Shown: piece after piece, positions 41,580-50,389 of the stretch
Layout of the letters: the number at the start of each line of letters is the position of its first letter
Numbering within the stretch: the stretch's first letter is position 1
Source of the DNA: RGDT01 sp964630925
GTDB lineage: Bacteria > Planctomycetota > Planctomycetia > Gemmatales > Gemmataceae
NCBI GenBank assembly: GCA_964630925.1
Contig: CAZVZK010000030.1
Location: 14,373 to 78,372, forward strand
DNA length: 64,000 nt
Direction of reading: 5' to 3'
Program-made: the position numbers and the translations under genes
Notes under the pieces: generated by a model
The model's database searches: none
Seen by the model: only the letters and a program-made list of their open reading frames with translations
Told to the model about the DNA's origin: nothing

Positions 41580-44500
41580 ATGAGCGACGAGAGCCCGGCC
41601 GTCGGCCCCGCCGAGCCGGCCCTCGCGCGGGCCGAGACGCTCGACGCCCTCCTGCGCTCCGGCCTCCTCTCCCCCGAGCAGGCGGCCACGCTCGACGCCG
41701 AATTCCCACCCGGCGCTCTCCCCCAACGCCCCCTCGGGCGCGCCCTCATGGCCCGCGGCTGGCTCACCGCGTTCCAGGCCAACCGCCTCCTGTCCGGACG
41801 CGCCGCCGAGCTGTCCGTCGGCGGCAAGTACCTCTTGTGTGATGTGATCGGGGAAGGCGGGATGGGTCAGGTCTTCCGCGCACGCCACCTGGCGCTGGGG
41901 CGGCCCGTCGCCCTGAAGGTCATCCGCCCCGGACGCGCCGGCCCCGACATGGTCCGCCGCTTCGAGCGCGAGGTCCGCGCCGCCGCACGCCTCTCGCCCC
42001 ACCCCAACGTCGCCGCCGCCCTCGACGCCGGCGAGGCCGCCGGCTCGCTCTACCTGGTCATGGAGCTGGTCGAGGGCAAGGACCTCGCCCGCCTCATCAA
42101 GGAGTCCGGCCCCCTCCCCGTCCCCCTGGCCTGCGAGTACGCCCGCCAGGCCGCGCTCGGGCTGCAGCACGCCCACGAGGCCGGCCTCGTCCACCGCGAC
42201 GTGAAGCCGTCCAACCTCATCGTCACCCCCGCCGGCGTGGTCAAGCTCCTCGACCTCGGCCTGGCCCGCATCGCCGCCGACGGCGACGAGACCTCCTCCT
42301 CCCTGACCGAGTCGGGCGTCGTCGCCGGCACGCCGGATTACATCGCCCCCGAACAGGTGATGGACACCCACCGCGCCGACACCCGCGCCGACCTGTACTC
42401 CCTCGGCTGCACCCTGTACCACCTGATCGGCGGCCGCGCCCCCTTCGCCGGGTCATCGCCCGGCCAGAAGCTCGTCCTGCACCAGACGAAGGAGCCGCCG
42501 CCCCTGGCCTCCCTCCGCCCCGACGTGCCCGCCGCGGTGGCCGCCTTCGTCGCCCGCCTGATGGCCAAGACGCCCGAGGGCCGGTACGCCACGCCCGGTG
42601 AAGCCGCCGCCGTCCTCGCCCGCCTCCTCGCCGAGGGGCGGTGCGTGGAGCGGTCGGAGTTCGAGGGGTTGGTGGACACGTCGGCGCTGATCCAGCCGCC
42701 ACGGCCGAGCCGGCCAGAGGGCATCTCGCGCCGGGCCCTGCTCGCCGGCGCCGCGGGCGCCGGGGCCGTCGCGGCGCTGGCCGGGCTGGGCTGGTGGCTG
42801 TCGCGTCCGCCGCACCCCCTGCCCGGGCCGCCGCCCCCGCCGCCCCCAACGGACCCTCTCGCCGCCCTGCGCCACGACACGCTGCCGGTGTCGGAGCGGT
42901 CCGGCCTCGTCCCGCAGGAGGTGGTGCAGGTGCTGGGCACCTCCGCCGGACGGCACCGCGACGGCGTCTCCGGCCTCGCCTTCACCCCGGACGGCAAGCA
43001 CCTCCTCAGCGCCGGGCACGACGGCGTGGTGTTCGTCCGCGACGGCGACACCCTCGCCTGCAAGGACGCCCTGCGCCTGGGGTCGCCCGCCACCGCCCTC
43101 GCCCTCAGCCCCGACGGCGGCACCGCCCACGCCTGGGAGAGCGGCGCCACCTCCGGGCGTTGGTCCTGGGAGTGGCGCAAGGGCCAGCGTGGCGTCCTCG
43201 GGCGCGGCGCCGACGGCCTCGCCCAGTGCCTCTCGCCCGACGGCGCCCGCGCCCTGTACGCCTGGTCCAGCCGCATCGAGCTGCTCGACGCCTCCTCGGG
43301 CAAGGCCATCTTCTCCCTCAAGCAGAAGATCGAGGCGCCGCTGCATGGACACCTGGGTCGGGCCTTCTCCCCCGACTCGAAACTGGCCCTCGTGTCCGGC
43401 GGCCGGATGGGCGAGGTGCTCCTCCTCGACGCGGTGTCCGGCGAGATGATCCGCCGGTTCGAGAAGGCACACGACCACTGGGTGACCGCCCTGGCATTCC
43501 TGCCCGACGGCTCCGGCTTCCTGTCAGGCGGCTACGAGGGCCTGATCCGCCGCCACGCCCTCACCGGCGGCCCGCCGTCGTTCACCCTGAGCCACGGCTC
43601 CTACGTGACCTGCCTCGCCGTCTCACCCGACGGCAAGCGGGCCGTCAGCGGCGGCGTGACGGTGCTCCGCTTCTGGGACGTGGAGCGTCCGAGGGCCGCC
43701 CATTCGTTCAAGACGGGGGGCACGCGCGTGGTGGCGGCGGCGTTCCGGCCCGACGGGGCCGTGGCCGCCGGCGACGAGAGCGGGCGTGTCCGCCTCTTCG
43801 ACGCGGCAGGCGAGGAGCGTTCGCCGCCCTGGCCCCTCGCCTTCCCGGCCGGCTCCGTCGCCGTCACCCCGGCGGGGGCCGTGCTGGCGTCCGGCGGCGC
43901 CGTGGCCCTGTGGCCGACGCCGCGGCGCGCCCCCGCCTGGGCCTTGGACGAGCCGTCGGGCGTCCACGCCGTCGCCCTGTCCCCCGACGGGGAGGCCGCC
44001 CTCATCGCCGGGCTGAACGGCATGCTGCGCCTCCGACGCGTCTCCGACGGCGGGCTGGTCAGGACGCTGGAGGGGGTGACGGCCCACGTCCGCGCCGCCG
44101 CCTTCATCCCCGGAACGCGCCTGGCCGCCGCCGCCGGCGGACAGGCCGCCAAGGCCCCGCCTGGCTCGCACATCCCCACCTGGCCGCTCAACGATTGCGC
44201 CATCCACCTGTGGGACATCGACACCGGCAAGGTCACGGGCCGCCTCCTGGCCCACACCTCCCCCGTGGTGTCTCTGTCGGTGTCCGCCGACGGCACGCGC
44301 CTCCTGAGCGGCAGCACCGGGCCGACCGACGCCCCCGACCGCTCCCTGCGTCTGTGGGACGTCCGCGATGGCCGCACCCTGTGGCACGCCCGCTCGCGCT
44401 GGGACGCGGCCATCCACGCCGTCGCCCTGTCGCCCGACGGCACGCTCGCCGCAGCCGCCACGTCGGACCCGGCCCACGCCCTGCACCTGTACGATCTGCG

Positions 44501-44762
44501 CGTCGAGGCCGGTGTGCCGGCGGCGGAGCCACGCGGCCACATCGCGCCCCTCACCGCCGTGTGCTTCTCGCCCGACGGGGGGCGGATCTTCACCGCCGAC
44601 GGGGCGGGGATGGTGCGGGCGTGGACGCCGGCGGGCAGGCCCGACGGGCAGTGCCGTCTGGCGGGGCGTGTCAACGCGCTGGCGGCGTTCAACGCCCGCC
44701 ACGTCGCCTGCGCCAACAACGACGGGACGGTCTACGTCCTGCGTCCGGGCAAGCCGGGGTGA
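41580..44762 (+). CDS. Membrane Ser/Thr protein kinase with WD40 repeats
   Basis: 1,060 residues. Residues ~15-80 are a helical N-terminal region typical of planctomycete kinases (LRSGLLSPEQAATLDAEF, RGWLTAFQANRLLSGR). The kinase domain (~81-345) shows the P-loop GEGGMGQVF, Lys in VALKVIRP, the catalytic loop HRDVKPSN (~206), DLG in LLDLGLAR instead of DFG, and GTPDYIAPEQ. It is a Hanks-type, PknB-like kinase. A transmembrane helix follows RRALLAGAAGAGAVAALAGL (~385-405), then a Pro-rich linker. Residues ~460-1060 form WD40 repeats (for example VSGLAFTPDGKHLLSAGHDG, VTCLAVSPDGKRAVSGG), so the propeller would be extracytoplasmic. A sensor role is inferred. FHA adaptors such as the one at 37240 are possible partners. 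Confidence 0.92.
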   Translation: MSDESPAVGPAEPALARAETLDALLRSGLLSPEQAATLDAEFPPGALPQRPLGRALMARGWLTAFQANRLLSGRAAELSVGGKYLLCDVIGEGGMGQVFRARHLALGRPVALKVIRPGRAGPDMVRRFEREVRAAARLSPHPNVAAALDAGEAAGSLYLVMELVEGKDLARLIKESGPLPVPLACEYARQAALGLQHAHEAGLVHRDVKPSNLIVTPAGVVKLLDLGLARIAADGDETSSSLTESGVVAGTPDYIAPEQVMDTHRADTRADLYSLGCTLYHLIGGRAPFAGSSPGQKLVLHQTKEPPPLASLRPDVPAAVAAFVARLMAKTPEGRYATPGEAAAVLARLLAEGRCVERSEFEGLVDTSALIQPPRPSRPEGISRRALLAGAAGAGAVAALAGLGWWLSRPPHPLPGPPPPPPPTDPLAALRHDTLPVSERSGLVPQEVVQVLGTSAGRHRDGVSGLAFTPDGKHLLSAGHDGVVFVRDGDTLACKDALRLGSPATALALSPDGGTAHAWESGATSGRWSWEWRKGQRGVLGRGADGLAQCLSPDGARALYAWSSRIELLDASSGKAIFSLKQKIEAPLHGHLGRAFSPDSKLALVSGGRMGEVLLLDAVSGEMIRRFEKAHDHWVTALAFLPDGSGFLSGGYEGLIRRHALTGGPPSFTLSHGSYVTCLAVSPDGKRAVSGGVTVLRFWDVERPRAAHSFKTGGTRVVAAAFRPDGAVAAGDESGRVRLFDAAGEERSPPWPLAFPAGSVAVTPAGAVLASGGAVALWPTPRRAPAWALDEPSGVHAVALSPDGEAALIAGLNGMLRLRRVSDGGLVRTLEGVTAHVRAAAFIPGTRLAAAAGGQAAKAPPGSHIPTWPLNDCAIHLWDIDTGKVTGRLLAHTSPVVSLSVSADGTRLLSGSTGPTDAPDRSLRLWDVRDGRTLWHARSRWDAAIHAVALSPDGTLAAAATSDPAHALHLYDLRVEAGVPAAEPRGHIAPLTAVCFSPDGGRIFTADGAGMVRAWTPAGRPDGQCRLAGRVNALAAFNARHVACANNDGTVYVLRPGKPG

Positions 44763-44805
44763 CGGCGCGACCCTGAGCAGGCCGTTGACAGAAGGTCCCC
44801 CGTAG

Positions 44806-45018
44806 CCGTTCACCCGACATGTGGGGTTAGACGAAATGAGACGTGGAGGGCGGCCACGGCACGGGAGTGGGTGGCCTGACCACTTGCCGTGAAATGCAAA
44901 TCCCGCCACGAATTTGCATTGCAGCGGGTTGCCTGGGGGGGTGCAATGCAATGCAATCCGCACCCGCCGGCCACACCCGCTGTCTAATTCCGTCCAATTC
45001 CCACACCCGCCTGGTCGG
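44806..45018. mobile_element. 213-bp MITE-like element, copy 2
   Basis: Same length and layout as the copy at 23932-24144. The inner terminal repeat TAGACGAAATGAGACGTG (44828-44845) pairs imperfectly with 44979-44996 (GCTGTCTAATTCCGTCCA). An internal perfect 8-bp hairpin ATGCAAAT/ATTTGCAT lies at 44894-44919, followed by GTGCAATGCAATGCAATCC. It has no coding capacity. It ends 82 bp before the frame-disrupted small gene. Confidence 0.65.
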
Positions 45019-45100
45019 TTACGGTCCCCCGTGCCTTTCACTGGCTGGGTCGGCCCTCCCTCCACGCCCCCGCCTGCCCTCCGTCCGAGGAGGCCGTGCC

Positions 45101-45455
45101 ATGTCCCGGATGCCCGACTCCGGCCCATGGCACGGCCTCATCTCCCGCGCCCGCGCCTTGCTCCGCTCCTCCTGGGTCGCCACCGGCCTCGGCTTCACCG
45201 TCGGCCTCCCCCTGGGCACGCTGGCCGTCCTCACCCCCTCGACCTGTTCCTCCCCTTCGAGCCGGTCACGGTCCCATTCATCTGGGTCGTCGTCCCCGTC
45301 GATCCGATCTTCCGCCCCGTCGCGCTGTCCCTCGTCAACGCGCATGCCGCCCTGGCGTTCTTCCACGGCGTCGTCCGGCCCCTGGCCCGCCGCCTCGGCG
45401 ACGCTTTGTTGGCCCCTGAAGTCCGCCGCGCCGGAACGCGATCCGGCAGAGGCTC
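45101..45455 (+). pseudogene. Frame-disrupted small membrane-protein gene
   Basis: The ATG at 45101 has a strong Shine-Dalgarno (GAGGAGGCCGTGCC) and reads MSRMPDSGPWHGLISRARAL then LRSSWVATGLGFTVGLPLGT LAVLTP. At the run of five C near 45234-45240 the protein-like reading moves to the -1 frame and continues LDLFLPFEPVTVPFIWVVVP then VDPIFRPVALSLVNAHAALA FFHGVVRPLARRLGDALLAP. Together these make a coherent hydrophobic protein. In either single frame the reading is disrupted or runs antisense into recQ, so the end given is approximate. This may be a real frameshift, a homopolymer sequencing error, or slippage at ACCCCCT. Function is unknown. Confidence 0.5.
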
Positions 45456-47516
45456 TCATCGCCCCGAGGACAGCGCGAGCGGGAACACCGGCCCGGCCCC
45501 GGCCTGGCGTAGCAGCGCCGCGGCGACGGTGAACGTCCACCCGGAATCCGTCAGGTCGTCGATCAGCAGGACCGGGCCGGGCCGCGTCCGTGCTTGTGAC
45601 GCCTCGAAGCAGCCGTCGAGGTTGCGGGCCTGCTGCCAACTGTTCTCCATCTCGGACTGGGGCTGGCTCTCCCTGTTCTTCCGCAGAGCGACGACAAACG
45701 GCAGACCCAGATGGCCGGCCACGGCCCGCGCCAGGGCCGGCACGCGATCCGGCCGGCGCAGCGACGGCACGCACGCCACCCACTCCGGCGCGACCCCCCA
45801 CCGCCGCACCAGGGCCGCCATCGCCTCCGCGAGGCGCGCGTCCAGCTCGCCGTCGGTGATCAGCTTGCCCCAGCCGGCGTCGCCCGTCAGGCACAGCGCC
45901 CGGCCCTCCTCGGCGCGCAGGGCGGGGGCGATCTTCCCCTTGAGGCCCATCCCCGGCATCACGTCCGGCCACTGGGCGCGCGGCTCGATGACGATCTCCG
46001 TCCCGCGCAGGAAGGTCACCGCCGCCGCGGTCCGCTCCGGGGCCACGGCCCGCATCGCGTCCGGCTTGCCCCGGCACCAGGCGCACTGTCCGCACGGCCC
46101 GACGTGCGGGTCGTCCAGGGCGTGCGCCAGGAACTCCATGAAGCAGCCGGCGTGCGCGGCGTAGGCGTCCATCTGCCGCTGCTCGTCGCGGCGCAACCTG
46201 GTCAGCTTCTCCCACAACCGCCGGCGCCTGCCCGCGTCGGCGCGGGCCGTCGTGGCGTGCCACTTCCCCTCGGAGTAGGCCACCGGCGCGGGGTCCTCCG
46301 ACGCCAGCACCTTCAGCGCCTTCTCCAGCGCGCCGCGCCGGAGGTTCACGGCCTGCTCCAGTTGGCGGGCCGTGAGGCCTTGCGACCCCTCCAGGGCGGC
46401 CATCACCTGCTGAAGCCGGTCCTCCGGCGGGAACGCCTCCTCGATGAACCAGTCGTTGATACGCCGGTCGTCGCCGCCGGAGAGCATCACGCCGTAGGCG
46501 AGGTCGATGGCGCGCCCGGCACGGCCCACCTGCTGGTAGTAATGCACCACCGACGCCGGCTGGTGGAAATGCACCACGAAGCCGAGATCGGGCTTGTCGA
46601 AGCCCATCCCCAGCGCCGTCGTCGCTACCAGGGCGTCGAGGCCGTTGGCCAGCAACGCCTGCTCGCGCGCCTGTCGCACCTCGTTCTCCAACCCCGCGTG
46701 GTACGGCTCGGCGTTCATGCCGTGCGCCCGCAGCCAGGCGGCGATACGCTCCGACCACTGCTGCGTGTGTGCGTACACGATGCCGCACCCCTGATTGCGC
46801 AGCGTCGGCAGGTACTGCGCCAGCCACGCCAGCTTCGAGGCGTCGTCGGGGAGCTTCACCGTCTGGAGGCGGATGCTGGCACGCACCAGCGGCCCACGCG
46901 ACACCTCCAGGCCCGCGCCGAGCTGCCGCGACACGTCGGCGACGACGCGGGAGTTGGCGGTCGCCGTCGTGGCGCACACCGGTACGCCCTTCGGCAGACG
47001 CTCCAGCACCCGGACGATACGTCGGTAATCGGGCCGGAAGTCATGGCCCCAGTCGCTGACGCAGTGCGCCTCATCGACGACGAAGAGGCCCACCTTGGCC
47101 GCCAGCGGGAGCAGGGTGCGGGTGACGAAGTCGTCGTTGGCGAGGCGCTCCGGCGAGATGAGCAAGAGGTCGGCCTCGCCGGCGTGCAGACGCCGCTCGA
47201 TGTCGGCCCATTCATCCTTGTTCGACGAGTTGATAGTGACGGCGCGCACGCCGAGGCGCTCCGCTGCGAGGAGCTGGTCGCGCATGAGGGCCAGCAGCGG
47301 GGAGACGAGGAGGGTCGGCCCGGCGCCCCGCTCGCGGAGCAGGCGCGTCGAGAGGAAGTAGACGGCGCTCTTGCCCCAGCCGGTGCGCTGCACGACGAGG
47401 AGACGCGCCCGCCGTTCGACCAGGGCGAGGATGGCGTCGAGCTGGCCGTCGCGGAACTCGGCGGCGGGGTCGGCGAGCGCCTGCCGCAGCAGCGCCAGGG
47501 CGCGGGCGGCGATCAT
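45456..47516 (-). CDS. RecQ-family DNA helicase with C-terminal phosphoribosyltransferase
   Basis: 686 residues. Helicase motifs are present: Q-motif region EFRDGQLDAIL, Walker A variant RTGWGKS (46-50), DEAH at ~148-151 in VVDEAHCVSDWGHDFRPDYR, TTATAN, ATTALGMGFDKPD and the motif VI region VHYYQQVGRAGR. A RecQ-type zinc cluster follows (C near 460, then PCGQCAWCRG near 475), and no HRDC is evident. Residues ~510-686 form an extra domain with VLLIDDLTDSGWTFTV (~650), the PRPP-binding motif of ComF/type-I phosphoribosyltransferases. Such RecQ-PRTase fusions exist in bacteria, with unclear PRTase function. ATP-driven 3'-5' DNA unwinding in repair is inferred. The Shine-Dalgarno appears to lie inside the adjoining 227-bp element. 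Confidence 0.88.
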   Translation of the reverse strand: MIAARALALLRQALADPAAEFRDGQLDAILALVERRARLLVVQRTGWGKSAVYFLSTRLLRERGAGPTLLVSPLLALMRDQLLAAERLGVRAVTINSSNKDEWADIERRLHAGEADLLLISPERLANDDFVTRTLLPLAAKVGLFVVDEAHCVSDWGHDFRPDYRRIVRVLERLPKGVPVCATTATANSRVVADVSRQLGAGLEVSRGPLVRASIRLQTVKLPDDASKLAWLAQYLPTLRNQGCGIVYAHTQQWSERIAAWLRAHGMNAEPYHAGLENEVRQAREQALLANGLDALVATTALGMGFDKPDLGFVVHFHQPASVVHYYQQVGRAGRAIDLAYGVMLSGGDDRRINDWFIEEAFPPEDRLQQVMAALEGSQGLTARQLEQAVNLRRGALEKALKVLASEDPAPVAYSEGKWHATTARADAGRRRRLWEKLTRLRRDEQRQMDAYAAHAGCFMEFLAHALDDPHVGPCGQCAWCRGKPDAMRAVAPERTAAAVTFLRGTEIVIEPRAQWPDVMPGMGLKGKIAPALRAEEGRALCLTGDAGWGKLITDGELDARLAEAMAALVRRWGVAPEWVACVPSLRRPDRVPALARAVAGHLGLPFVVALRKNRESQPQSEMENSWQQARNLDGCFEASQARTRPGPVLLIDDLTDSGWTFTVAAALLRQAGAGPVFPLALSSGR

Positions 47517-47518
47517 GC

Positions 47519-47745
47519 TACCTCACCCCCCAACCCCCTCTCCGAAGCGGAGAGGGGGAGCCACAAGAGCATCGCCTGCGCGGAGAGGAAGTATGCGTGT
47601 CTCTTGAATGGCTTAACCCAACAGGGGAGGCGTGTACTGCCCCTCCACTGAGGCGATGATCTTGCGATCCCCCCTCTCCGCGCATCGGGGGTCTGGGGGC
47701 GTCTCGCCCCCTGCTCGCAGCGGGAGGGGGTTAGGGGGTGAGGTA
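47519..47745. mobile_element. 227-bp inverted-repeat element between recQ and the MMPL gene
   Basis: Bounded by 22-bp terminal inverted repeats, 47519-47540 (TACCTCACCCCCCAACCCCC TC) and 47724-47745, with a single mismatch. Inside are an 11-bp hairpin CCCCCTCTCCG/CGGAGAGGGGG close to the left end and GGGGGCG-tct-CGCCCCC close to the right end. It starts 3 bp upstream of the recQ ATG and ends 7 bp after the MMPL stop. Its left end provides GGGTGAGG as the apparent recQ ribosome-binding site. No open frame. It is MITE-like or a REP-type element. Confidence 0.65.
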
Positions 47746-47751
47746 GTATCC

Positions 47752-50124
47752 TCACGCCGCCTTGCGCACGCGCCTCGGCATGGGCGTCGGCTCCTCGGGC
47801 ACTTCCTTGGCCGGCTGGCCCTTCCACAGCCAGAGCGTGAACGCCGGCACCAGGAACGGGCGGACGATGAACGTGTCGATCAGCACGCCGAACGCCAGGG
47901 CGAAGCCCACCTGGACCAGCGTGTTCAGGCCCGCCAGCATCAGCGTGGCGAACGTCCCCGCCATGATCAGCCCGCATGAGGTGATCGTCCCCCCCGTGCT
48001 GGCCAGGCCGCGACGCAGGCCCTCCTCGCCGCCGTGCTTGTCCTTCTCCTCGAGCGCCCGGCTCAGCAGGAAGATGTTGTAGTCCTCGCCGACCGCCACG
48101 AGGATGGTGAACAGGAAGAACGGCACGCGCCAGTCCACCTCGCCCATCGGCCTGCCGTGCCAGTAGTGGGCCAGGATCGCCGTCGCCCCCAGCGTCGCGT
48201 AGTAGCTCAGCAGCACGGTGAACAGCAGGTACACCGTGAAGCCGACGTGGCGGACGAGGAACAGCAGGATGAGGAAGATGCCGCCCAGGACGAGGAGGTT
48301 GATCCGCGTGCGGTCGGACTCCGTGACGACGGCCATGTCGCGCGAGCCGACCGTGATGCCGTAGGTCTCCCCGCGGATCGTGCCGAACTTCTCGCCCAAC
48401 ACCGGCAGCCCCTCGCCCACCCACTCCTGAAGGATCATCAGCGTGTCGCCGCTGCGCGGGTCGAACGGCTCGGTCTTCAACACCACGTCGAGCCGCGTGA
48501 CGTGCCGCGTCCCGGCCGGCGTCTGCACCGCGGACAGGTACACGCCCTTCGTCGCCCTCTCGACCCCCTCGTTAAACGCGTCGGCGATGTTCTTGCCGAA
48601 CGCCTCGAAGAGGCTCTTGCGGATGGGCTTCTTCGGGTCGCCCTGCGGCGGCGCCGCGGGCGTCACCGGCCTGCCCAGCGGGTGCGTCAGGCTGCGGACC
48701 TCCGCCACGTTCTCCAACGTCCCGAACCCGAGCGTGAGATGCTCGACGATGCGCCGTCCCTCGGGGGTGTCCCACGACTGCTCGGCCTCCAGCAGCACGC
48801 TGATCGGCCCCAGCTCGCCCGGCGTGAAGTGCCGCCCGATGGCGTCCAGGCCCTTCACGCTGCTGCAATGATTCGACAGCTCTGCCGTCGCCCGGTAGCT
48901 GGGTCTGACGCGCAGCCCGAGGATGGCCAACGGCACGAGCAGGGCGAAGCTGACGGTCCAGATGAGGATGGGCCGCCGCATCACCAGCCGGCTGATGCCG
49001 GCCCAGATGCCCTCGGCCTCGTCCTGCGACTCGGCCTTCCTGGGCGCCCCGACGGGCCAGAAGGCGAGCGAGCCGCACAGGCTCAGCAGCGCAGGGGTCA
49101 GTGTGAGCGACGCGAGCAGGGCGATGGCGAGGCTGACGGCGATGGCCGGGCCGCCGCACTTCACCTTGGCGAACTCCGCCGTCGCCATCATGCCCAGCCC
49201 GCAGATGACCGTGCCGGCGCTCGCGGCGAGCGCCCCGCCGACGCCGCCGACGGCGTCCTTGAGGGCCTCCTGGCGGCCCTTGCCCGTGGCCAATTCCTCG
49301 CGGTATCGGCTGATGAGGAAGAGGCAGTAGTCGGTGCCTGCGCCGTAGAGCATGACGACGGCGAAGATCTGCGAGATGTTCACCAGTACGAAGCCGGGGA
49401 TGAGCGTGCACAGCGCGAGGATGTTAAGGGCCACCCAAACCGCCAGGGCGATGCTGAGGAGCGGGATGAGTGCCATGACCGGCGAGCGGTAGACCGCCAG
49501 GAGGATGACGATGACGAGGAGCACCGTGGCGATGGTGGTGCCGTCGAGGCTGTTGCCGCCGGCGGTGATGAGGTCGCGGCCCACGCCGGCAGGGCCGGTG
49601 GTGTAGAGGTCTGGCTGGTCGCCGCCCTTCTCCTTGAGCCAGGCGCGGACGGCCCTGTCGGCGCGTTCGACCGCCTCGCGGGTGCGTAGGGCCAGGTACG
49701 GCGTGCCGAGCGACACCTGCACGAGGGTGCATTTGCCGTCGTCGGACAGCAGGCGTTTACCCATGAAGGGGTCGCGCTGCGAGATGATCTTCTTGATCTG
49801 GAGCGCCGGCTCGGCGTCGCGCAGCTTCACCAGCTCCTTGACGACTCCGTCCACGAGGGTGAGGTCGGCTGGGGAGAGTGGGGAGGCCGGGCGCTCGAAG
49901 GCGAAGACGAGGCGGCTGGCGTACACGTCCTGGGGGAACGCCTGCTGGAGCAGCTTGTAGCCCTTGACGCTGGGGCAGCGTGCCGGGAGGAAGTTGATGT
50001 CGTCGTCGGTGGCGCGGCTGTCCCAGGAGGGGGCGCATTTCGCGAGCGCGATGCCTGCGACGACCCAGACGGCGACGGTCAGCCAGGGGTGCCTGGCCGT
50101 GAAGCCACCGACGCGGTCGAACAT
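47752..50124 (-). CDS. MMPL-family RND transporter
   Basis: 790 residues from the ATG at 50124 (MFDRVGGFTARHPWLTVAVW) after GGAAGGGGGCGGGC. A longer in-frame start 15 codons upstream lacks the typical N-terminus. The layout is a duplicated RND fold: TM1 at ~12-32, a periplasmic loop to ~180, a cluster of five or six helices (~185-370), a second loop and a second cluster (~590-760). Characteristic words are VMLYGAGTDYCLFLISRYRE and VAVGEDYNIFLLSRALEEKD, the paired GxDYxxFLxxR motifs of MMPL/SSD proteins that carry proton-coupling residues. It probably exports lipids, hopanoid-like compounds or other hydrophobic molecules across the inner membrane. It is divergent from the gene at 50390 across a palindromic satellite. 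Confidence 0.9.
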   Translation of the reverse strand: MFDRVGGFTARHPWLTVAVWVVAGIALAKCAPSWDSRATDDDINFLPARCPSVKGYKLLQQAFPQDVYASRLVFAFERPASPLSPADLTLVDGVVKELVKLRDAEPALQIKKIISQRDPFMGKRLLSDDGKCTLVQVSLGTPYLALRTREAVERADRAVRAWLKEKGGDQPDLYTTGPAGVGRDLITAGGNSLDGTTIATVLLVIVILLAVYRSPVMALIPLLSIALAVWVALNILALCTLIPGFVLVNISQIFAVVMLYGAGTDYCLFLISRYREELATGKGRQEALKDAVGGVGGALAASAGTVICGLGMMATAEFAKVKCGGPAIAVSLAIALLASLTLTPALLSLCGSLAFWPVGAPRKAESQDEAEGIWAGISRLVMRRPILIWTVSFALLVPLAILGLRVRPSYRATAELSNHCSSVKGLDAIGRHFTPGELGPISVLLEAEQSWDTPEGRRIVEHLTLGFGTLENVAEVRSLTHPLGRPVTPAAPPQGDPKKPIRKSLFEAFGKNIADAFNEGVERATKGVYLSAVQTPAGTRHVTRLDVVLKTEPFDPRSGDTLMILQEWVGEGLPVLGEKFGTIRGETYGITVGSRDMAVVTESDRTRINLLVLGGIFLILLFLVRHVGFTVYLLFTVLLSYYATLGATAILAHYWHGRPMGEVDWRVPFFLFTILVAVGEDYNIFLLSRALEEKDKHGGEEGLRRGLASTGGTITSCGLIMAGTFATLMLAGLNTLVQVGFALAFGVLIDTFIVRPFLVPAFTLWLWKGQPAKEVPEEPTPMPRRVRKAA

Positions 50125-50213
50125 GCCCGCCCCCTTCCATGGATGCGCGAAGACATACCATCCTGTCATCGGCAGTCAAGGCCGACGGACTTTCGGCAGA
50201 AGGGAATCGGCAG

Positions 50214-50319
50214 GAGGGATGAGGGATGAGGGATGAGGGATGAAAGGGGATAACCCAGACGGTGTGGCCGCCCCACCCCGGGCCCCTTTTCATCCCTCAT
50301 CCCTCATCCCTCATCCCTC
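50214..50319. repeat. GGGATGA satellite in inverted orientation (long hairpin)
   Basis: The left arm 50214-50249 is four tandem heptads GGGATGA followed by AAGGGG. The right arm 50283-50319 is its complement (CCCC, TTTT, then four TCATCCC heptads). They form a ~36-bp stem with one bulge and a 33-nt loop. It lies between two divergent genes and could be a regulatory cruciform, a paired terminator or a replication-slippage product. Confidence 0.75.
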
Positions 50320-50389
50320 TGGAGGAGGGGTTGCGGCGGATGGGCGGGGCGGGTACTGTGGGCGTCCGCCCGCCGCGCACGAGGCGCAC

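Noticed and set aside
45101..45455. Programmed -1 frameshift as the main explanation
   Set aside because: The C-run permits slippage, but there is no evident downstream stimulatory structure and the second frame does not end sensibly before recQ. Decay or a sequencing error is simpler.
50214..50319. Possible CRISPR-like repeat array
   Set aside because: The 7-bp units are tandem without spacers and appear in inverted orientation. There are no cas genes nearby.
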